Below the pieces are notes generated by a model. The model was not told the DNA's origin and made no database searches. It saw only the letters and a program-made list of their open reading frames with translations. A stretch of 35,649 nucleotides of DNA from Myxococcales bacterium (GTDB taxonomy: Bacteria > Myxococcota_A > Polyangia > Polyangiales > Polyangiaceae), in the NCBI GenBank assembly GCA_012514535.1, contig JAAZAA010000040.1, positions 1-35,649 of the forward strand, written 5' to 3'. The position numbers and the translations under genes are program-made. This document shows, in pieces, positions 30,270 through 35,649 of this stretch (positions within the stretch are counted from its first letter, which is position 1; each line of letters starts with the position of its first letter).

Positions 30270-32537
30270 TCATGGGCGCCTCCGTTCGATGGGTCGGAGC
30301 TCACTCTCCGCTGGCGGAGCGGGGTCGTCGAGCTCGGTCGACGAGAGACCTTCCGGCTGCTCCGGGAGGGCCCCCAGAGGGCCCAGCGGCGAGCGCGCGC
30401 CTGCCGGAGCCGGCCCTGGACCGGCCGCCGGGCGGACGACGGGCGGTCGCGCGGCGCTCTGCGCCGCCGGCAGGACCACGGAGAACGCGGAGCCCTGCCC
30501 CGGCTGCGAGGAGACCTCGATGCGCCCCCCCATCTCCTCGACGATGCGCTGGCTGATGGCCAGCCCCAGCCCCGTCCCCCGATCCTTCGTCGTCACGAAG
30601 GGCACGAACAAATTCTTCATCACCCTCGGGTCCAGCCCCGGCCCCTGATCGCTCACGGTGATCTCGACCCAGCGCGGCGCCTCGTTGTCCTCCGATGAGT
30701 CGATCCAGCGGGGCGCCGAGGTCGGCTCCTCCCCGCCGCCGCGGGTGGACACCGTGACCGTGCCTCTCCCTTGCATGGCCTGCACGGCGTTGCGGACCAG
30801 GTTGATGAGCACCTGCCGGAGCTGCTCCGCGTCCCCACGCACGGGCGGCAGCCACGGAGCGAGCTGCTGCTCGAAGCGGCACTCGGAGCTCTCGGAGGAG
30901 AGCACCCGCAGGGTCCGCTCGACGACGGAGTTCACGTCGAGCTCACCGGGCTCCCCCGTGGCGGGCCGCGCGTAGTCGAGGACGGAGCCCACCACCCGGT
31001 CCAGGCGGTCCACCTCCTCGAGGATGATGCCGACGAACTCGCGGTCGTTCGCGTCCAGGCTGCTCGCTCCCGGATCGCTGAGGAGCTGGGCCGCCCCCTT
31101 GATCGCGCCGAGGGGGTTCTTGACCTCGTGGGCCAACCCAGCGGCCATCTGCCCGAGCAGCGCGAGCCGATCCCGCGCCTGCATGCGCTGGTACTGCCTC
31201 GAGTTCTCGACGACGACGGCGATCTGCAGGGCGAGCCCTTCGAGCAGGTGCACCTCGTCCGGGGAGTAGGCGTCCGCCACCCGGTCATCCATGACGACCA
31301 GGAACCCGAGCAGATCTTCCTGCTCCCCCCGCAAGCTCGTGCACACCCCGAGCTTGTAGGCCTCGAGCAGCTCCGCAGCGGCCAGCACGCGCTCGTGGGC
31401 GTCCGCCTCGCGGCTCCACCCCCGGCTCCGGGCCAGCGCGACCTCGCGGACGACCTCCTCCAACACCACCGAGGGGTGCTGGTTCAGGCGATCGAGGAGG
31501 GGGCGCGCCATCGCCGCGTCGATGCGCCGGGGCGCTCGCGGACCGAACTGCGCGACCAGCTCGTAGTGCAGGCCCAGATCGTCCCGCAGGTACAAGGCGG
31601 CCCCCGTCGCGCGGTGCGAGGCGGCCAGGGCCCCCATCACGACCTGCTCGAGCTGGTCGATGCGCAGGACGTGAGCCAGCTCACCGCGCACCTGGGTGAC
31701 GGCGCGGTCGAGATCGACGCGCTCCCGGAAGAACGCCCGGTGGATCGCCGCGTTCGCCTTCTCGCGCAGGGGCTCGAAGAGCACCAGGATGACGATCGTG
31801 GCGAGGAACGCCGCGAGGTACATCGTGTCGAACCCGCCGAAGAGCACCACGAACGCGTAGAAGATGCCCGCCAGGCAGCTCGCCAGCGCCGCGGACACGG
31901 CCACCTGGCTCACGACGTCGTACAGATCCACGAACCGCTGCCGGATCAGCGACTCGGACAAGACGAACAGGAACAAGATCGCGCACACCGCCCCGATGGG
32001 CGGCACGTCGAACCCCAAGAACCACAGGAAGTCCGCCAAGCTCGCGGCGACCGCCAGGGCCCCGACGAACACCAGAAACCGCACACGGCGCTGGGTGAGG
32101 CGCGAGCGCGTGCTCGCTGCCTGCACGCCGAGGGACCACAAGCCCGCGCCGAGCAACCCGAAGGCGTAGACGAAGACGAGGCTCCTGACCCACCAATAGG
32201 CGAGAGGGACGAGCAGCGCGACCGCGGCCACGGGCAGCAGCAGCACCCCCGCCACGTGCAGCAGCGTGGAGCGACGCTCCCGCTCCGGCACGAGGGCCTC
32301 GAACAGCCGCAAGCCGAACTGCGGCAGGAGCACGGCGAGGATCGCCGTGAACCGGACCCACACGTCGGCCCTCACGAAATGATACAGCCACTGGGCGAGG
32401 TACCAGAGCCCGATGTCCGCCGCGAACCCGGCGAACCAGATCTGCGGCCGCCGCAACCTCCCCCGGAGCAGGATCGAGACGGCGATGGCGATGGCCAGCG
32501 CGCCGCAGAAGAGGGACGTGCGGGTTCGGAGATCCAC
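30270..32537 (-). CDS. Membrane sensor histidine kinase with GAF-like region (NtrB/AtoS-like), 755 aa
   Basis: The N-terminal half (about residues 5-255) has eight or so hydrophobic segments, a multi-span membrane sensor. A GAF-like region follows (285-440; A-T-G-A-A-L-Y-L-R-D-D). The HisKA domain has H470 in A-A-G-L-A-H-E-V-K-N-P-L-G, and HATPase_c has L-I-N-L-V-R-N-A-V-Q-A-M, D-Q-G-P-G-L and G-T-G-L-G-L, as in NtrB-type kinases that pair with sigma-54 activators. An Asp/Glu/Trp-rich insert of about 25 residues splits two strands of the ATPase (with A-P-R-W at both ends), and the last 60 residues are Pro/Ala-rich. The GTG at 32537 has AGGTGG 7 nt upstream. It lies 11 nt after nadD; no regulator gene is next to it, so it is an orphan kinase. 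Confidence 0.88.
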   Translation of the reverse strand: MDLRTRTSLFCGALAIAIAVSILLRGRLRRPQIWFAGFAADIGLWYLAQWLYHFVRADVWVRFTAILAVLLPQFGLRLFEALVPERERRSTLLHVAGVLLLPVAAVALLVPLAYWWVRSLVFVYAFGLLGAGLWSLGVQAASTRSRLTQRRVRFLVFVGALAVAASLADFLWFLGFDVPPIGAVCAILFLFVLSESLIRQRFVDLYDVVSQVAVSAALASCLAGIFYAFVVLFGGFDTMYLAAFLATIVILVLFEPLREKANAAIHRAFFRERVDLDRAVTQVRGELAHVLRIDQLEQVVMGALAASHRATGAALYLRDDLGLHYELVAQFGPRAPRRIDAAMARPLLDRLNQHPSVVLEEVVREVALARSRGWSREADAHERVLAAAELLEAYKLGVCTSLRGEQEDLLGFLVVMDDRVADAYSPDEVHLLEGLALQIAVVVENSRQYQRMQARDRLALLGQMAAGLAHEVKNPLGAIKGAAQLLSDPGASSLDANDREFVGIILEEVDRLDRVVGSVLDYARPATGEPGELDVNSVVERTLRVLSSESSECRFEQQLAPWLPPVRGDAEQLRQVLINLVRNAVQAMQGRGTVTVSTRGGGEEPTSAPRWIDSSEDNEAPRWVEITVSDQGPGLDPRVMKNLFVPFVTTKDRGTGLGLAISQRIVEEMGGRIEVSSQPGQGSAFSVVLPAAQSAARPPVVRPAAGPGPAPAGARSPLGPLGALPEQPEGLSSTELDDPAPPAESELRPIERRRP

Positions 32538-32548
32538 GGCAGCACCAC

Positions 32549-33214
32549 CTACCCGAGGGAGCGGCTCCTCGGAGAGCGCTCGTGCCCCGGGTCGGGCTCT
32601 CCCTCTCTGGCCCCCGCTCCCGCGCCATCACCGGCCGAGCCGACCTCGGCGCGGTACAGACCGTGCTCGTCGATGTAAGCCAACACCGATTGCGGCACGG
32701 CGGCGAGCTGGGGGCTGGGATCGTCCTGGGCCCGCCCGGCGCGTTCGCGCAACACCGCGCGGATCTCCGTGGACGACACGTCCGGCAGGACCGGCTCGGG
32801 GCCCCCCAGGTGCTCGACACCGACGCGACCGAGCACGATCAGCGGCGCGATCCGGCAGACCTCGTCGAACCGGTGCCACTTGTGGCTCTCCTGCACCGCG
32901 TCCGTCCCGACGACGAAGCGCAGCTCGGCGTCGGGGTAGCGCCGCCGCAGAGCCCGCAGGGTCTGCACCGTGTAGCTGGGCGCGGGCAGCTCCGCCTCGA
33001 TGGTCGAGACCTCCACCCCGTCTAGCCCGGCGAAGGCGCGCTCGCACATGCGCACCCGATGCTCGAAGGGCTCCATGCGCTTGTGAAACGCGTGCCGGAA
33101 GACCGGCACCACGAGCACCCGGTCGACCTCCCCGCTCTGCAGCACGTGCTCCGCCGCCAGCACATGGGCCCGGTGCGGAGGATCGAAGCTCCCGCCGTAG
33201 ACCGCCAGCCGCAT
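32549..33214 (-). CDS. nadD: Nicotinate-nucleotide adenylyltransferase NadD
   Basis: A 221-residue nucleotidyltransferase that converts nicotinate mononucleotide and ATP to deamido-NAD in NAD synthesis. It starts M-R-L-A-V-Y-G-G-S-F-D-P-P-H-x-x-H, the classic GGSFDPxHxxH motif. It also has F-V-V-G-T-D-A, W-H-R-F-D-E-V and the V-S-S-T-E-I-R motif near residue 170. The last 35 residues are a Gly/Glu/Arg low-complexity extension beyond the normal end. The ATG at 33214 is favoured over the GTG at 33217 because GGAGG is better spaced for it; either way the start overlaps the stop of the upstream gene. Co-transcribed with the genes on both sides. Confidence 0.94.
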   Translation of the reverse strand: MRLAVYGGSFDPPHRAHVLAAEHVLQSGEVDRVLVVPVFRHAFHKRMEPFEHRVRMCERAFAGLDGVEVSTIEAELPAPSYTVQTLRALRRRYPDAELRFVVGTDAVQESHKWHRFDEVCRIAPLIVLGRVGVEHLGGPEPVLPDVSSTEIRAVLRERAGRAQDDPSPQLAAVPQSVLAYIDEHGLYRAEVGSAGDGAGAGAREGEPDPGHERSPRSRSLG

Positions 33215-33825
33215 CACCCCTCCCCCGACACGCGCAGGTTCACCTCTCGGGCAAGGCCGAGCTGCTCGGTCCCCAGCTCCTCCAGGGCCCCGGAGTACCA
33301 GCTGACCCGCACCAGGCCGCCCGCGTCCTCCAGGAGCATCACGCCCCCCTCCGGAAAGCAGCCCGGCGACAGGAACCAGCGCCGCCCGATGCGCTTCACG
33401 AGAGGCGTCGGGCTAGCCCCGAACATCAGCCAGGTCGTTGGGAGGATGTCCTCCTCGTCGAGGAACGCCTTGTCGTGGATCATCACGGCGACGCGCCCGG
33501 CGAAGAGCTCCACGGACCGCGTCCGCTCTCCGGGCAGGGACTCGAACATGCGGAGCCGAGCGCGCTCCTGCTCTCGGGCCACGTAGGCGTCGATCTCCTC
33601 GGGGCTCGCCCGCAGACAGCGAGCGGTGGCCCTGCGGCACAAGGCGGCGTCCTCGGGGTGCTCCCCCACGAGCTGCTCCGCCCAGGACTCCACGACCCGA
33701 TCGAGGGCCCCGTCGACACCGAGGTACACGACGCGCTCCGCCTCCAGCTCCCGACGTAGGAACCGGGCCGCTCTCTCCAGGGTCTGGGGATCACCCTGTG
33801 CCGGTCCCAAGAGTCCAAGGCGCAT
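33214..33825 (-). CDS. Metallophosphoesterase-like protein lacking metal ligands, 203 aa
   Basis: No family is certain. The order of elements recalls YfcE-type calcineurin-like phosphoesterases. It opens M-R-L-G-L-L-G-P-A-Q-G-D-P-Q-T-L-E where the family has S-D-x-H-G-N; a strand V-V-Y-L-G-V-D-G follows where it has h-L-G-D; and W-L-M-F-G-A-S-P-T-P ends in L-S-P-G-C-F where the family has G-H-T-H and N-P-G-S. So the Asp/His/Asn ligands are replaced at every position I can align. If correct, it is a non-catalytic relative, perhaps a binding or regulatory protein. Its stop overlaps the nadD start (GTGATG), and GTGCTAGCGT lies 15 nt before the ATG. The homology is judged by eye only. Confidence 0.65.
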   Translation of the reverse strand: MRLGLLGPAQGDPQTLERAARFLRRELEAERVVYLGVDGALDRVVESWAEQLVGEHPEDAALCRRATARCLRASPEEIDAYVAREQERARLRMFESLPGERTRSVELFAGRVAVMIHDKAFLDEEDILPTTWLMFGASPTPLVKRIGRRWFLSPGCFPEGGVMLLEDAGGLVRVSWYSGALEELGTEQLGLAREVNLRVSGEG

Positions 33826-33840
33826 CGGCGACGAGACCCG

Positions 33841-33850
33841 ACGCTAGCAC
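33841..33850 (-). promoter_or_regulatory. Extended -10 element of the nadD unit
   Basis: Minus strand GTGCTAGCGT, identical to the 10-mer at 3766-3775 before serB, 15 nt upstream of the ATG at 33825. No -35 is evident. Confidence 0.45.
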
Positions 33851-33948
33851 AGGGCCCGCCCCACATCAGTTCTCCGCCCCCGTTTCCCCCGCGCCCCGCG
33901 CCCCCGCGTCCAGGGCACGTCCGGGGCAGCGGGATGGCCTCCGCACCC

Positions 33949-34713
33949 TCAGCCCTCGAGCAGGCTCCCGAAGAGGGCCAGCCCCCCGACGACGAAGGTG
34001 AGGTTGAAGACCGCCATCAAGCGGAAATAGTCGCCCAGCTGGTCGACGGGGACCCCCTGCAGCACCTCCCGGGTCGCCGCGACCGCCGTGAGCAAGGTAG
34101 GAGCCAGCAGGGGAAACAAGATGATGGCCAGGATCAGGTCCCGCGCCCGCGTCCGCACGGTCATCGCCCCGAACAGGGTACCGCTCGCGCTGATGCCCGG
34201 GGTGGCCACCGCCGCGATGGCGAGGAGCCCGAACCCCCGGTCGAACAAATCCACGGAGAAGAACAGCGCGGCGAGGGGGAACACCACGATCTCCACCGCG
34301 AACAGGAACGCGAGGAGCCCCGCCGCCTTCCCCGCGTAGAGCGCGCTCGGCCGCAGGGGCGTCACCAGCAGCCCTTGCAGCGCCCCCTCCTCCCGCTCCC
34401 GAGCCCAGCTCCGCCCCAGGGCGAGCACCGCCGCGAACGCGATGGAAAGCCACAGGACCCCGGACACGACCACGCGCCCGGCCGCCGGCCCGCCAAAGAA
34501 GGACATGGACGCCAGGACCACGACGAGCACGGCGAAGAACCCCGTCGTCACCGTGACCTCGCCCGTGCGCGCTTCGATCGCGAGATCCTTGCGCAGCACG
34601 AGCCAGACCTGCCCCCACCAGGACGGCGCGCGCGGAACCGGGACATCGACGAGCGCCTCGCTCGGCCCCTGCGACACCGTCGCTGCCTCCGAACGGCGGG
34701 AATCATGCACCAT
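33949..34713 (-). CDS. ccmB: CcmB-type heme/cytochrome c maturation permease
   Basis: A 254-residue membrane protein with about six hydrophobic spans. It has the CcmB pattern: L-R-K-D-L-A-I-E-A-R near residue 45, W-L-S-I-A-F-A-A-V-L-A-L-G-R-S-W then E-R-E-E-G-A-L-Q-G-L-L, a G-K-A-A helix start, A-T-P-G-I-S-A-S-G-T-L-F-G-A, and L-F-P-L-L-A-P-T-L. CcmB is the membrane subunit of the CcmABCD transporter that helps deliver heme for cytochrome c assembly. The ATPase CcmA and the CcmC partner are not next to it: the upstream neighbour diverges and the downstream gene is unrelated. The N-terminus is about 30 residues longer than E. coli CcmB; the ATG at 34713 is the first good start, but a later GTG is possible. 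Confidence 0.85.
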   Translation of the reverse strand: MVHDSRRSEAATVSQGPSEALVDVPVPRAPSWWGQVWLVLRKDLAIEARTGEVTVTTGFFAVLVVVLASMSFFGGPAAGRVVVSGVLWLSIAFAAVLALGRSWAREREEGALQGLLVTPLRPSALYAGKAAGLLAFLFAVEIVVFPLAALFFSVDLFDRGFGLLAIAAVATPGISASGTLFGAMTVRTRARDLILAIILFPLLAPTLLTAVAATREVLQGVPVDQLGDYFRLMAVFNLTFVVGGLALFGSLLEG

Positions 34714-34787
34714 GAAGCTGGGGCCGTACCTACCACAACCTCCGACGCGAACCTCACCCCCGACGCCACTTCGACTCGATCTCCGAC

Positions 34788-34815
34788 TTGGCACCCCAGC
34801 AAAGCTCGATAGGAT
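34788..34815 (+). promoter_or_regulatory. Candidate leaderless promoter of the DUF2505 gene
   Basis: TTGGCA (34788-34793), 16 nt, TAGGAT (34810-34815), then GCGCCC and the ATG at 34822. The -35 matches 5 of 6 and the -10 matches 4 of 6 positions. The expected transcript start is at the start codon itself, and no Shine-Dalgarno sequence precedes the gene. Confidence 0.55.
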
Positions 34816-34821
34816 GCGCCC

Positions 34822-35334
34822 ATGGCCGAGAACATCCGCGTGGAACACACCTTCGCCTGCAGCGAGGACACCTTCTGGGACAAGGTATTCTTCGATGAGG
34901 AGTACAACCGGCGCATGTTTCTCGAGGCCCTGCGCTTCCCGTACTGGAAGGAGCTCTCGAGCGAGGACCGCGGAGATCACATCCTGCGGGTCGTGGAGGT
35001 CGAGCCCGCCCTGGGCGACCTGCCCGCGGCCATCCAAAAGGTCGTGGGCGAAGGCCTCCGCTACAAGGAGGAGGGGCGCTTCGACAAGAAGAGCCGCCAC
35101 TACGGCATCCGCATCATCCCCAACCGCCTGCAGGACAAGATGCAGGTGGACGGCGAGCTCTTCACCCAGTCCCTCGGGGACAACCAGTTCAAGCGCATCT
35201 TCACCGCCGCCGTCAGCGTGAAGGTGTTCGGGGTGGGCTCCATGATCGAGAAGCGCCTCGTCTCCGACCTGAAGCGCAGCTACGACATCGGCGCCCAGTT
35301 CACCGCCGATTTCATCCGCGAAAAGGGCCTCTGA
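34822..35334 (+). CDS. DUF2505-family protein (START-like fold), 170 aa
   Basis: A soluble protein resembling DUF2505: E-H-T-F-A-C-S-E-D-T-F-W-D near the start, a central R-I-I-P-N-R-L-Q-D-K-M-Q-V-D-G-E strand pattern, then V-K-V-F-G-V-G-S-M-I-E-K and a C-terminal amphipathic helix (L-K-R-S-Y-D-I-G-A-Q-F-T-A-D-F). Members are thought to have the lipid-binding START/Bet v 1-like fold, but their function is not established. It diverges from ccmB and is followed by a terminator-like hairpin, so it is probably a single-gene unit. The start at 34822 agrees with the promoter 6 nt upstream. Confidence 0.85.
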   Translation: MAENIRVEHTFACSEDTFWDKVFFDEEYNRRMFLEALRFPYWKELSSEDRGDHILRVVEVEPALGDLPAAIQKVVGEGLRYKEEGRFDKKSRHYGIRIIPNRLQDKMQVDGELFTQSLGDNQFKRIFTAAVSVKVFGVGSMIEKRLVSDLKRSYDIGAQFTADFIREKGL

Positions 35335-35370
35335 CCCTGCCCTGACTTGGGGGCTCCCCCCTCGAGACCA

Positions 35371-35388
35371 CCGCTTGCGCGGATTTTT
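35371..35388 (+). terminator. Probable intrinsic terminator after the DUF2505 gene
   Basis: CCGC-TTGC-GCGG forms a short hairpin followed at once by ATTTTT. Wider arms (CCCCTCGA from 35358, TCGAGGGG to 35395) could add an outer stem. It lies 36 nt after the stop codon and is the only hairpin with a T-run that I found in the window. Confidence 0.55.
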
Positions 35389-35454
35389 CGAGGGGTCACG
35401 GCTACCTTCTGCCCGTCCCCAGCCCCACCCCGCCCCCCGCAGGCGCCCCCGCCT

Positions 35455-35558
35455 CCCCGCGCTGCGCCACTGAGCCGAGCTGCCACCACGCTGGGCGGCC
35501 CCGCGCTGCGCCACTGAGCCGAGCTGCCACCACGCTGGGCGGCCCCGCGCTGCGCCAC
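35455..35558. repeat. 44-bp tandem repeat in the terminal non-coding stretch
   Basis: A 44-bp unit beginning CCCCGCGCTGCGCCACTGAG is present as two perfect copies (35455-35498 and 35499-35542) with the start of a third up to 35558. A degenerate piece of the same unit (CCACCACGCTGG) appears at the window edge. The 315 bases after the DUF2505 gene hold only this and the terminator; frames through it are repeat-encoded low complexity. Confidence 0.8.
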
Positions 35559-35649
35559 ACGCCAGGCGCTGCAGTCCCCGCAGCCCTGCGCCGGCCACCC
35601 CGCCACTGCGCTCGCGCGGCACCGCCACCACCACGCTGGCCGTCCACCA

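Noticed and set aside
33214-34713. ccmB, the phosphoesterase-like gene and nadD as one operon
   Set aside because: There is a 123-nt gap and an extended -10 box directly before the phosphoesterase-like gene, so separate transcription is more likely, though read-through is possible.
35455-35558. Tandem repeats as a CRISPR array
   Set aside because: The units are directly adjacent with no spacers, and no cas gene is present.
34714-35634. Upstream in-frame extension of ccmB to nearly 560 residues
   Set aside because: It would run antisense through the whole DUF2505 gene and the terminal repeats, and the added sequence is low-complexity.

Overview
This is a very GC-rich window (roughly 70% by eye) that is almost completely coding. 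The gene content suggests a free-living Gram-negative bacterium, most likely a member of the Myxococcota (Polyangia/Sandaracinaceae-like). The clues are a large LVIVD-type beta-propeller lipoprotein, a zinc-ribbon Ser/Thr kinase fused to an ATPase and TPR tail, a multi-GAF hybrid-type sensor kinase, an FHA-DUF4388 protein, a stand-alone GspE/MshE N-terminal-domain protein, and many hypothetical genes beside core metabolic genes. The assignment is an inference from families and composition; no rRNA or tRNA gene is present to test it. I see no prophage, insertion sequence, integrase, CRISPR array or toxin cluster, so this looks like ordinary chromosome.

Layout. 1-6.4 kb: a beta-propeller lipoprotein (minus strand) diverges from arfB (ribosome rescue), followed by serB with an unknown downstream gene, then yggX on the minus strand. 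6.7-8.8 kb: an intramembrane-type sensor kinase, an OmpR-family regulator and a DUF3293 gene, read as one overlapping unit. 9.0-10.9 kb: hflK-hflC. 11.0-15.4 kb (minus): xseA-aroE-glycogen debranching enzyme, each overlapping the next by 4 bp. 15.6-17.1 kb: a biotin carboxylase. 17.2-22.8 kb (minus): a GspE-N-domain protein, a coiled-coil lipoprotein, a four-GAF histidine kinase and a single-domain response regulator. 23.1-26.9 kb: the zinc-ribbon kinase/ATPase and a HAD-type App1-like phosphatase gene. 27.1-29.0 kb: a SUKH (SMI1/KNR4) gene overlapping hisD. 29.1-33.8 kb (minus): an FHA-DUF4388 protein, and the unit metallophosphoesterase-like gene-nadD-orphan sensor kinase. 33.9-34.7 kb (minus): ccmB without its usual partners. 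34.8-35.3 kb: a DUF2505 gene, then a terminator-like hairpin and a 44-bp tandem repeat running toward the window edge.

How it fits together. Many genes are packed by ATGA/GTGA/TGATG overlaps, which fix several start codons and imply translational coupling. Signalling is the main theme (three histidine kinases, two response regulators, one Ser/Thr kinase, one FHA reader), interleaved with housekeeping enzymes of serine, aromatic amino acid, histidine, NAD and fatty-acid/acyl-CoA metabolism. The most interesting observations are regulatory. Several genes have a -10-like TAnnnT box exactly 6 nt before the start codon, as expected for leaderless mRNAs. Two unrelated genes share the identical 10-mer GTGCTAGCGT upstream. 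The yggX leader carries three 15-bp-period repeats plus an 18-bp palindrome. A 14-codon mini-ORF links the kinase gene to the App1-like gene by ATGA at both ends. At protein level, the gene before nadD looks like a metallophosphoesterase that has lost all its metal ligands.
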